From positions 1,441,486 through 1,505,485 of the forward strand of contig CAWCIV010000004.1 in assembly GCA_963795805.1 (NCBI GenBank): DNA of 64,000 nt. The letters run 5' to 3'. Of this stretch, positions 25,510 to 32,656 are shown one piece after another. The notes under the pieces were generated by a model, which searched no databases, was not told where the DNA came from, and saw nothing but the letters and a program-made list of their open reading frames with translations. The stretch comes from JALYYC01 sp963795805. GTDB lineage: Bacteria; Chloroflexota; Dormibacteria; CF-121. Position 1 is the stretch's first letter, and every line of letters starts with the position of its first letter. Made by a program: the position numbers and the translations under genes.

Positions 25510-26160
25510 ATGGCAGAACAGAATCGTGGAGCTTCGTTTGTCCGCGTCGTCCGCGTGAAGGGCGATCCGAGCAAGCTCGAAGAGAACATCAAGCTCTGGA
25601 CCACAGACATCCTGCCCATCCTTAAGAAGCAAAAGGGTTTCATGGGCGCTTCCCTTACCGGTAATCGGAAGACCGGCAATGGGATGACCGTGACGTACTG
25701 GGAAACCGAGACCGCGATGAAGGAAGCCCGGGGTCAGGTGCGTCCTGAAGCGCTCAAGATGCTGGCCAAGAACGGCGGCAGCATCGTCGAGGACGATGAG
25801 TGCGAGGTCTTGCTGCTCGAGCGCTTCCAGTCGCCGAAGTCAGGCGTCTGGTCACGCATAACGACGGTCCAGGGCGACCCGGCGCAGATCGACAAGAGTA
25901 TCGCCAATTTCCGGACGAAGATTGTTCCTACGATCCAGAAGCAGTCGGGCGCTCGGACGGCCCTCTTCTTCGTGAACCGGCAGACCGGTAAGACCATTGC
26001 TGGTTCGGTATGGGATACGGAGCAGGACCTGCAAAAGAGCGAGGCGGCCATCGCCACGCTGCGCACCGAGGCAGTCAAGAACTTCGGCGGCCGCGATCCC
26101 AAGACCGAGGTCTTCGAAATCTACTTCACCGAAATCCTTTCGCCCGCGTCCGTCCGCTAG
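25510..26160 (+). CDS. two-domain ABM-like (dimeric alpha-beta barrel) protein
   Basis: The 216-residue protein contains two copies of an antibiotic-biosynthesis-monooxygenase-like ferredoxin-type domain. The first has FVRVVRVKGDPSKLEENI and VTYWETETAM; the second has ITTVQGDPAQIDKSI and AGSVWDTEQDL. The half-proteins align along their length, so it arose by internal duplication and would form an intramolecular pseudo-dimer. Family members include heme-degrading and quinone-modifying enzymes, but the key residues vary, so no reaction is claimed. I chose the ATG at 25510, preceded by AAGGAG. A fragment of a related gene is at 44395-44468. Confidence 0.8.
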   Translation: MAEQNRGASFVRVVRVKGDPSKLEENIKLWTTDILPILKKQKGFMGASLTGNRKTGNGMTVTYWETETAMKEARGQVRPEALKMLAKNGGSIVEDDECEVLLLERFQSPKSGVWSRITTVQGDPAQIDKSIANFRTKIVPTIQKQSGARTALFFVNRQTGKTIAGSVWDTEQDLQKSEAAIATLRTEAVKNFGGRDPKTEVFEIYFTEILSPASVR

Positions 26161-26189
26161 CAATTCGATCGGGCCCCTACCCTGAATGA

Positions 26190-26454
26190 TCCTCCCCCTT
26201 GCGGGGGAGGATCCTAACTTTCCCTCCCCCCTTGCGGGGGAGGATCCTAACTTTCCCTCCCCCCTTGTGGGGGAGGGATCCTAACTTTCCCTCCCCCCTT
26301 GTGGGGGAGGATCCTAACTTTCCCTCCCCCCTCGTGGGGGAGGATCCTAACTTTCCCTCCCCCCTCGTGGGGGCCGATCCTAACTTTCCCTCCCCCTTGT
26401 GGGGGAGGATCCTAACTTTCCCTCCCCCCTTGTGGGGGAGGGTAGGGTGGGGGG
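26190..26454 (+). repeat. tandem array of eight hairpin elements
   Basis: Eight copies with a 33-34 bp period each have CCCTCCCCCCTTGTGGGGGA followed by GGATCCTAACTTT. The last copy has the tail GGGTAGGGTGGGGGG. Variation is limited to the loop (TTGTG, TTGCG, TCGTG) and a few indels. There are no unique spacers between repeats, so it is not a CRISPR. It occupies the gap between the convergent ABM and CNB genes. Confidence 0.9.
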
Positions 26455-26472
26455 TACTTAATTCCTTGTCCC

Positions 26473-26883
26473 TTATGCGACGGAATTGGCCCGCAGGCGC
26501 TCGTCCATCGCCGCCCTCACCTGCTGCGCCAGGTTCGGGTTCGTCCTGATGGCATCCTGGAACTGCGCATGGCTCAGCACCAGCGCTTCAGCCGCGCCGT
26601 CGGCGACCACGGTTGCGGTTGCTGGACCACCGGTTAGGATGCCGATCTCCCCGAAGTAATCCCCTGGACCAAGCCGCGCCGCCGGCTTCCCATCGCGCGT
26701 GACCTGAACATTGCCGCTCGTGAGGATGTAGAAGACATCGCTGGGCTTTCCCTCGCGGATCACAACATCGCCCGCGTTCAGGCGGGCCTCGCTCATCCGG
26801 AAGGCCAGGAAATACAATTCCCGCTTCCCACATCCGCTAAAAAGGGGGACCCGGGCCAGCCGGTCGACCTTCGAATCCGCCAT
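26473..26883 (-). CDS. cyclic-nucleotide-binding domain protein (copy 2)
   Basis: The 136-residue protein is a CNB domain like the one at 19836-20246 (same length, starting MADSKVDRLARVPLFSGC against MSDPKVDRLAKVPLFSKL). The cassette reads LGPGDYFGEIGILTGGPATAT: the Gly-Glu pair is kept, but the Arg/Ser in the phosphate position is GG here, so cyclic nucleotide binding is doubtful. I chose the ATG at 26883 by alignment with the paralogue. It is leaderless-looking: GTGTACTGTT is just upstream. The C-terminal fragment at 20810-20861 derives from a gene very similar to this one. Confidence 0.88.
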   Translation of the reverse strand: MADSKVDRLARVPLFSGCGKRELYFLAFRMSEARLNAGDVVIREGKPSDVFYILTSGNVQVTRDGKPAARLGPGDYFGEIGILTGGPATATVVADGAAEALVLSHAQFQDAIRTNPNLAQQVRAAMDERLRANSVA

Positions 26884-26889
26884 GGCCAA

Positions 26890-26895
26890 ACAGTA
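26890..26895 (-). promoter_or_regulatory. probable -10 element of a leaderless promoter
   Basis: On the minus strand TACTGT lies 6 nt before the ATG at 26883, within GTGTACTGTT as at the paralogous gene at 19836. Confidence 0.5.
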
Positions 26896-26958
26896 CACCC
26901 AGCTCAGACGAGGAATGAGGCCGGGGGCTCGCGCCACCCGGCCCACTTACGTTCTCAG

Positions 26959-27963
26959 CTAGAGTGTCGGCCGCCTCCGCCACGAGCGATTGAACTGCGT
27001 TCGTGGTCCTGGTTGGCTGCTTGTCGCGAAGGCACCGAGGTGAACCAGCACGTTGTCGGTCACAAGCGCTCCCGCCGTCACCGCTCGACCGGTGACCGCG
27101 ACCGTCTCGCCGAGCCCGATCGCAGGGTGCGCCGTCGCCTGGGCTTTCCCCAACTCCGTAATCCACTCCCGAGCGGCCTGCGAATCGACCGCCTTACCAG
27201 CGTCCGTCGCAACCATGGCGTCGAGCATGTAGCTCCCGAGCAGACCATCCCACAGGGCCTCGAGCGTGCTCGATCGGTCGAACAGATCCAGGCAACTCGG
27301 CTCGCCGCCCGAGAAGACCAGGAGTCCCTTCTGGCCGGGCGCCGGCTTGAGATCGCCCAGGGCAGCCTTGACCTCGCCTGACTTTGCGCGGTTGATCTCT
27401 GAGTAAGCCATGCTGGCTGCTTCGACCCGATGTGCGGAGAGGCTGTCCCCAACCGCGGCCCAGACGTCGCCTTGGTCCGACAGGTACTGTCCGGTGGCCC
27501 TGACCGAGCCCGCCAGCGACGCCTGCTTCCGGCCACGGATCTTGGCAGACAGGTGATAGGCATCCCGTCCGGCGACCGGCGTGCTTCGCTGCCACCGGCC
27601 CGCTTCGACGCAGGTCACGGGAACCTTCAGTTCGCTTTTAGCAGGAACGAGCATGGTCGTGTTGATGACCCGGTTCTGCTTGAGCCCAACCAGGACCTCG
27701 CCTTCCACGAAGAGCACCGGCAGATCCGCCTTGTTGGCGACCAGCAGCCAGGAGACCTCGCCGGACTCGCTCACCTCGGACACCCTGACCAGCCCGGACA
27801 GCTGCGCCTCGCCTGACAGGAGGTAGTCGATCGCCGCCGCCTCGTGAAACAGCGGGAAGACAGTCATCGCACCCGTGGTGACCGGCTGCCCGAGCCGGAT
27901 CCCATCGGGAGCATCTACCGAAAGCCGCGTGCGGACGGTCTCGATCGCAGACAGGTTGGACAA
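26959..27963 (-). CDS. ARPP-1-like domain protein (DUF6569 type)
   Basis: The 334-residue protein fits the ARPP-1 family of predicted ADP-ribosylation/phosphatase-associated domains by the run VTVFPLFHEAAA (approximate), then SGLVRVSEVSESGEV, PVLFVEGEVLVGLKQNR, VINTTMLVPAKSELKVPV and CVEAGRWQR. These conserved phrases lie between about residues 30 and 130. The remainder is helical and ends with a short basic tail (about 310-334). I chose the TTG at 27963 because GGGAGGGG lies 6 nt upstream. The annotated longer frame from 28011 has a weaker signal. Function is unknown in this family, with proposed links to NAD-based or stress signalling. Confidence 0.65.
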   Translation of the reverse strand: MSNLSAIETVRTRLSVDAPDGIRLGQPVTTGAMTVFPLFHEAAAIDYLLSGEAQLSGLVRVSEVSESGEVSWLLVANKADLPVLFVEGEVLVGLKQNRVINTTMLVPAKSELKVPVTCVEAGRWQRSTPVAGRDAYHLSAKIRGRKQASLAGSVRATGQYLSDQGDVWAAVGDSLSAHRVEAASMAYSEINRAKSGEVKAALGDLKPAPGQKGLLVFSGGEPSCLDLFDRSSTLEALWDGLLGSYMLDAMVATDAGKAVDSQAAREWITELGKAQATAHPAIGLGETVAVTGRAVTAGALVTDNVLVHLGAFATSSQPGPRTQFNRSWRRRPTL

Positions 27964-28147
27964 GCGCTTCCCCTCCCTATGTTTGGTGCCGGTATTTGCC
28001 ACCTTTGGCACCCTTTCAAACCTCAGCTTCGCAGGGCCTTACGACAGCTGTGTGTCGCGACCGAATGCCGCCTTAAAATGGCCTGATGACGCCTGCCTCC
28101 CTACTACGGCCCTGGACTGGCCAGGGCTCGAAAACAAGGAGGCAAAC

Positions 28148-28585
28148 ATGCGCGAATGGCAGGTGTCCCTGGATCTCCTGGGGACGGTCGTGTGCGACTC
28201 GTTCAACATCGATGAGATCCTCGATCGGCTTAAGCCCTGGCACGTGTCCCTGAGCCTTGGTGGCCATGCGTTGGGAGTGACGATGACCTTGCGGGCGCCT
28301 TCGGCATCGGAGGCGCTTGACAAGGGCCTCCGCATCGTCAAGCGGGCGGTTCCGACTGTGATGACGTCGCAGCTGCTGAATGCCGAGATTCGCCCGATGG
28401 CAACGGCCCGGGATCCAGAGTATCTTGGCGTCTCCGAACTGGCCGAATTCTTCGATTTGCCACCCGCGCGGCTGGCCCAGCTCGTCGACGGGCCCGGATT
28501 TCCAATGGCGCTTGCACAAGTAAGGTCGGGACCGATTTGGAAGCTTTCGAGCATCCTGCGATATGCGTCACGCCAGCGAGCTTGA
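28148..28585 (+). CDS. protein with C-terminal helix-turn-helix, function unknown
   Basis: The 145-residue protein starts at the ATG at 28148 with AAGGAGG upstream. Residues 1-85 form an alpha/beta domain (WQVSLDLLGTVVCDSF; WHVSLSLGGHALGVTMTL), and residues about 98-140 look like an AlpA/excisionase-type winged helix (YLGVSELAEFFDLPPARL then WKLSSILRYASR). The first domain has a symmetric ferredoxin-like pattern. It is unassigned. It is divergent from the ARPP-1-like gene with 184 nt between. Confidence 0.6.
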   Translation: MREWQVSLDLLGTVVCDSFNIDEILDRLKPWHVSLSLGGHALGVTMTLRAPSASEALDKGLRIVKRAVPTVMTSQLLNAEIRPMATARDPEYLGVSELAEFFDLPPARLAQLVDGPGFPMALAQVRSGPIWKLSSILRYASRQRA

Positions 28586-28661
28586 CGCGGCAACGATTGA
28601 CTTCTGACCAAATACGGCACAGACTGAATTCGCGGCGCGTGTGTGACCTACTGGCCGCTCC

Positions 28662-29051
28662 GTGACATCCACGAATGAATCGCTCGCCGAGCATAAGGAG
28701 TTCACCATAAGCAAAGCCCGCGCCGCTGGACATTCGAAGGCGTCAGCAAAAAGCAACGGCACGGTTCACGAGATCGTCGTGGCTCCTAAAACCATTGTCG
28801 AGTTCGTCCATGATGAACAGGGCTTCCGAATGTGGACCGGCCGATACCCACGCGGTTATGTGCTCAACGACACGGCCGCCGACGGCTTCGTCCTGCATTT
28901 TGGCTCCTGCCCGCACCTCTACAACGAGAAGCCCGAGGCAAGGCTGAGCGGGAAGGGGAAGTTCTGCGCCGAGGACAAGCACGAGGTCATCCAGTACGCC
29001 TTCACCGAACGCGGCAAGTCTCCCGTCCGCTGCAAGACCTGTAACCCTTAG
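28662..29051 (+). CDS. small Cys-containing protein, function unknown
   Basis: The 129-residue product has a disordered basic N-terminus (about 1-35) then a conserved-looking domain: IVEFVHDEQGFRMWTGRY, ADGFVLHFGSCPHLYNE, a second Cys in GKFCAED and a final CKTCNP. Two Cys pairs plus His could bind Zn. The GTG at 28662 has no ribosome-binding site. AAGGAG lies at about 28697-28702, but the codon after it is ATA, not ATG. A strong bidirectional hairpin follows the stop. I do not recognise the family. Confidence 0.5.
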   Translation: MTSTNESLAEHKEFTISKARAAGHSKASAKSNGTVHEIVVAPKTIVEFVHDEQGFRMWTGRYPRGYVLNDTAADGFVLHFGSCPHLYNEKPEARLSGKGKFCAEDKHEVIQYAFTERGKSPVRCKTCNP

Positions 29052-29076
29052 CAGGCAACCGCCCAAAAACGAACGA

Positions 29077-29098
29077 TGGGCGGGAACCGTCCCGCCCA
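29077..29098. terminator. bidirectional terminator between convergent genes
   Basis: TGGGCGGGA and TCCCGCCCA form a perfect 9-bp stem with a 4-nt loop. CGCTTTTGG follows on the plus strand and CGTTCGTTTTTGGG on the minus strand, so it can end both genes. Confidence 0.75.
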
Positions 29099-29120
29099 CC
29101 GCTTTTGGGGGAAGTGAGCG

Positions 29121-30506
29121 CTAGTCTTGCTCTTCCGACTGTCGCTTGCACAACCCTGGCCGATTTTCCGTCCGGCCAAAGTCCTTGATCCAGTAGTTCG
29201 CCGTTCCGGCTGTGCCCGGTCCAACGGTGTCGTCGTAGCAGTCGGGATTGTTGCGCGTCATGCGATTCTGCTGAATCATGTTTCCACTAGACCCGGCAGT
29301 CGCCGCCAGTCCCGCTTGTTTGTTGTCCTCGGCGCGATTATTCGCAACCGTGTTGTTGTTCGATGAATCAGCAATGCGGATCCCGGCGAGTTGGAAGCCG
29401 TCAGCCCGGTTGCTTTTCACTGACGAGTTCGAGGTCGCGTGCAGGGAGATGCCGTTGAACGTCCCGTTGTCGACATCGTTGTAGTCGTACTCGCTGTTGA
29501 TCACGTTGGTGGTCACGATGCCACTACCGACCGAACCGACCACCTTGTTGTGCTCGACATCCAGGTTGTATGCCGGAGGACCGTTTGAGGCAAAGGTCCC
29601 AATCGCGCCGTCGTTCACCGACTCGTTGTGCGTAATGGCGATGTCGTGCGGCGCCGTCAGGAAGGTGTCGATGATGATCGCGCCATTTTGGTCGCCGGTG
29701 AAGTAGTTCTCGGTGATCTGCGCGTTCGATAGACCCTGGTCCGAGTAGACACCATTGCCACCGGCCGCTCCGTTGAGGTTGTTGTTGCGCGAGCAGTTCT
29801 CGCTAACGTTGGTCGGCGACGAACCGTTGCTGTTCACGTAGATGCCGATTGAGTTGTTCTGTACAACGTTGTGCCGGATGTCGTACCCGGAGAAGGCCCG
29901 ACTGGTAAAGATCCCGACGCCGTTCTGCGCGACGATGACGTCAGGCTCGACCTTAAATCCCTCGATCTTGACGTGTGAGGCCTCCACGTCGAACCCCTCA
30001 GCCGGATTCCCGCCATTGAGCGTCGTGTTGTATTTGACGATCGCCTCCTCGGTCGGATCATCGACGTTGGGGCCTTTGCATTCGGTTGCCTCGCCCTCGC
30101 GGCGCGCGGCTTGCAGAGTCAAGGGCTTTGTAATCAGCACCGACTCGTGGTAGATGCCCGGGCAGACTCGGATGTGAGCGCCTGGGGGTGCGGCCAATAC
30201 CGCCGCATTGATCGACGTGAACTGCGCATCGGGGCACTGGACCTTGTCGTCGTCAACGACCAGGGTGTTTGAATCATTCTCCATCGTCGGAGTTGTGTCG
30301 AGGACGACCCCGCTGGTCGCGAGATCCGTGGCGGTCACGGCGGTATCCGTGATCAGCGGATCGAGCCCACCGGTGAGCAACTGAAAGGCTGGCAGCCCGG
30401 TCGTCGCTTCGCTAAGGGACAAACCCGCGTTGGCGACTCCAGTTCCGGCTGCCAGCGAAATGCCGGCGATGGCGACGACCGTGAGTGGCAACAGTCTTCT
30501 TTTCAT
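29121..30506 (-). CDS. secreted right-handed beta-helix repeat protein (NosD-like)
   Basis: The 461-residue protein begins at the ATG at 30506 (with GGAGCG upstream) and has a Sec signal peptide ending near VANAG (about 28). From about residue 65 it shows an initial cap (DDDKVQCPDAQFTSINAA) typical of pectate-lyase-like or NosD-type helices, then repeated short rungs rich in Asn: NTTLNGGN, DIRHNVVQNNSIG, SENCSRNNNLN, ITENYFTGDQNG, ITHNESVND, NKVVGSVGSG, SNSSVKSNRADG, SNNNTVANNRAED. Cys pairs occur at both ends. There are no obvious catalytic residues. Such proteins bind or cleave polysaccharide. Confidence 0.82.
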   Translation of the reverse strand: MKRRLLPLTVVAIAGISLAAGTGVANAGLSLSEATTGLPAFQLLTGGLDPLITDTAVTATDLATSGVVLDTTPTMENDSNTLVVDDDKVQCPDAQFTSINAAVLAAPPGAHIRVCPGIYHESVLITKPLTLQAARREGEATECKGPNVDDPTEEAIVKYNTTLNGGNPAEGFDVEASHVKIEGFKVEPDVIVAQNGVGIFTSRAFSGYDIRHNVVQNNSIGIYVNSNGSSPTNVSENCSRNNNLNGAAGGNGVYSDQGLSNAQITENYFTGDQNGAIIIDTFLTAPHDIAITHNESVNDGAIGTFASNGPPAYNLDVEHNKVVGSVGSGIVTTNVINSEYDYNDVDNGTFNGISLHATSNSSVKSNRADGFQLAGIRIADSSNNNTVANNRAEDNKQAGLAATAGSSGNMIQQNRMTRNNPDCYDDTVGPGTAGTANYWIKDFGRTENRPGLCKRQSEEQD

Positions 30507-30711
30507 ATTCGCTCCAAATACCCCTTGCACGAGAAATCTCGACATGCGTCGAGCGACCCATCAGCTGGAGCTAAGCGTGAATGTAGGAATAGTGATAGTC
30601 AATTCGGTAAAATAACCGACGTCCGTACGTCAGGTTTGGTGGGGCAAGGAGTCGGCCAGGGCCCGGACAACCGCTCGCAGCGTCACGACCCGGCAGAGAC
30701 AGATCCTCGAG

Positions 30712-31491
30712 TTGGCCGCCGCCGGGTTAGCCGATAAGGAGATCGCGCGCCGACTCACGATCTCGCATCGAACGGTGCGCACCCACTTCGAACGCCTGTT
30801 TCGTGACTACCAGGTCCGAGGGCGTTCGGGAGTGGTCGCCGCCTGGCTCAACGACCGGCCGCCGGCCGTCCTCGCTCACCCACGGGATGAGTGCCCGTAT
30901 TCGAGGCCGTTCCCCGAAGGCTTCGCCGAATGTCCCGCCTACCAGCCGATGGAGATGGTCGCGCTCGATCTCGGCTACCGCCCGCTTGGCCGGCTCTGGA
31001 CCTGCCGCCACCTGAGTCCTCAACGACATGCCGAGGACGACCGATGGTACGGATCCTGTGTCGTCGGCGATGCGGATGAACGCGAGCGCTGGGCTGCGGC
31101 GTTGGGCCATAAGAGGTTGCAAAAGCTCCAGGCGCTATGGCAGGAGATGGCCGCCATGACTGCACCATTTGTGGAACGGCTCTGGCGCCATAAGAGACAG
31201 CAGCTCGAGCTAATCGAGGCTGGCAAGGATGCGAGCGCGGAAACGGGCCAACTCCGGGCGATGACCAGGCGGATGATTGTCAAACTTGACGCGCTGTTGG
31301 AGCAGCGTCGCGGGTTGCTCGAGGAGCTCAGTCTCCCGGAAGCTGCCTGCCACGAGCTGATCCAGGTTGCCCTGGATCGACTGGTGACGCAGCATACTGT
31401 CGACTTCCAGCTTGAGGTCCCGGATGAGGTACTGTCGCGATTTTCGCCAGAGATGCGGCTATTCTTCCGGCCGCAGTCCCAGCCGGCGTAG
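30712..31491 (+). CDS. LuxR-type HTH regulator with Cys-rich C-terminal domain, start unclear
   Basis: The frame encodes a LuxR helix-turn-helix (GLADKEIARRLTISHRTV, then THFERLFRDYQVRGRSG), a linker with CPYSRPFPEGFAECPAYQP and WTCRH, and a C-terminal helical domain. The helix-turn-helix is near the N-terminus. The TTG at 30712 is the only canonical start in frame after the TAA at 30613, yet the domain clearly begins about 12 codons earlier (VTTRQRQILELAAA). Possibly a non-canonical start or a lost upstream codon is involved. AAGGAG at 30646-30651 could be the ribosome-binding site. It is divergent from the beta-helix gene and could regulate it. Confidence 0.7.
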   Translation: MAAAGLADKEIARRLTISHRTVRTHFERLFRDYQVRGRSGVVAAWLNDRPPAVLAHPRDECPYSRPFPEGFAECPAYQPMEMVALDLGYRPLGRLWTCRHLSPQRHAEDDRWYGSCVVGDADERERWAAALGHKRLQKLQALWQEMAAMTAPFVERLWRHKRQQLELIEAGKDASAETGQLRAMTRRMIVKLDALLEQRRGLLEELSLPEAACHELIQVALDRLVTQHTVDFQLEVPDEVLSRFSPEMRLFFRPQSQPA

Positions 31492-31492
31492 C

Positions 31493-31657
31493 CTAGCCGA
31501 CGTTGGCTGCGAGGTCTTGATAGGCAGGGACGAGTTCTTCCCACCGCGCCTTGGTGTCGCCGCGCTCACGTCCGGCTAGGTAGGTGGCGAGATTTTCGGC
31601 GTGGATCTGCCACCCAGCCCTGTAGAAGGCTATCTTGTCCAGGGCGAAGAATCGATC
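31493..31657 (-). pseudogene. 3' fragment of an SRPBCC/AHSA1-like gene
   Basis: The minus strand encodes RFFALDKIAFYRAGWQIHAE then NLATYLAGRERGDTKARWEE and ends at a TAG. This matches the C-terminal helix region of SRPBCC (START-like) family proteins, which typically reads W..HL..L...L.G. An in-frame stop occurs at 31658-31660, and nothing further upstream continues the domain. It is convergent with the regulator that ends at 31491. Confidence 0.6.
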
Positions 31658-31834
31658 TCAGCCCCCCGCGGTGCCCAAGCTAGCTCTGCAGTAGCGCTTG
31701 TTAACTTTGGTGGCCAAACCGTCATTCTCGAGTAGCTGACCCCACGAGAGAGCGCTCACACCTTCCTTCTTGACAGACGCCAGAAAACTCATAATCTTAT
31801 TGTCATCCGGGGCGCCGGCCCGGATGGAGTCGAA
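31658..31834. other. unrecognised, AT-richer segment before the GntR gene
   Basis: About 180 bases between the SRPBCC fragment and the GntR start. A minus-strand frame encodes KIMSFLASVKKEGVSALSW then LLENDGLATKVNKRYC and stops, which reads like real protein but matches no family I know. It is possibly another gene remnant. The promoter of the following operon should also lie here. Confidence 0.35.
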
Positions 31835-32656
31835 GTGGGGAAGAGGGCTCTTGTAGACGAGGACCAGGCCGTTATCAGCCGCGGTTCGGCTGTACCTCTC
31901 CACACGCAATTGCGCGCCCACCTGCTGCGTCGGATCGAGCGCGGCGAGCTGCGCCACGGCCAGAAGCTACCGAGCGAGCGGGAGTACGCCGACCAGCTCG
32001 GCATCAGTCTCGCCCCGGTGCGCCAGGCCATCCTCGACCTCGTCAAAGAGGGCTACCTCAACCGGACCCGCGGCCGGGGCACCTTCGTCCAGGAGTCGAG
32101 GGTCGACGAGAAGATCGCCATCCTCTCCAGCTTCACCCAGAGCCTGCGCGCCAAGGGGCTCAATCCCGATATCCACATCCGCCATCGGGGCCTGGTTGCC
32201 GCGGACGAGTCGATCGCGAGGGCGCTCGCCACCAGCGAGAAGAAGCTGCTGCTGATTCGCCGCCTGGCCTTCGTCGACGGTGAGCCGCTGGCGCTGCTCG
32301 ACGCCTACCTCTCGCCCCGCGCCTTTCCCAGGATCCAGCGGGCGGACCTGAGCGAGGGCTCCCTCTACAAAACCATGGAAGACCTCTATGGCGTCGTCCC
32401 AACGCGGGCAACCAGCACCATCGAGGTGATTCGCTGCCAGGACGAGGCTGCACTGCTTGGCCTGGTTCCGGGCACGCCCGCGCTCCAGGTTGAGGGGATC
32501 ACCTTTGATGCCGGCGACCGGCCGGTTGAGTTTTCGCGCGTCATCTATCGGGCGGATCGTTTCCGCTTCACCATCGAGAGCTTTCATCGACGCGGCGGTG
32601 TGATGAATCTGATCGGCGCCGGCCAGGGACAGTACGTAACAAGAGGAGAAGCATGA
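31835..32656 (+). CDS. GntR-family regulator with UTRA domain
   Basis: The 273-residue protein starts with GTG (GGAG 5 nt upstream). Residues about 20-85 are a GntR winged helix (VPLHTQLRAHLLRRIE; LPSEREYADQLGISLAPV; TRGRGTFVQ), and about 100-250 a UTRA ligand-binding domain (HutC subfamily). UTRA regulators typically bind a small carbohydrate or amino-acid-derived effector. FrlR-type regulators of this class control fructosamine catabolism. It is the first gene of the operon and its stop overlaps the next start as ATGA, so it probably autoregulates the whole unit. Confidence 0.92.
   Translation: MGKRALVDEDQAVISRGSAVPLHTQLRAHLLRRIERGELRHGQKLPSEREYADQLGISLAPVRQAILDLVKEGYLNRTRGRGTFVQESRVDEKIAILSSFTQSLRAKGLNPDIHIRHRGLVAADESIARALATSEKKLLLIRRLAFVDGEPLALLDAYLSPRAFPRIQRADLSEGSLYKTMEDLYGVVPTRATSTIEVIRCQDEAALLGLVPGTPALQVEGITFDAGDRPVEFSRVIYRADRFRFTIESFHRRGGVMNLIGAGQGQYVTRGEA

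Noticed and set aside
26190..26454. CRISPR-like array of regular repeats
   Set aside because: The sequence between the palindromes is itself repeated (GGATCCTAACTTT), so there are no variable spacers, and no cas-type genes are visible.
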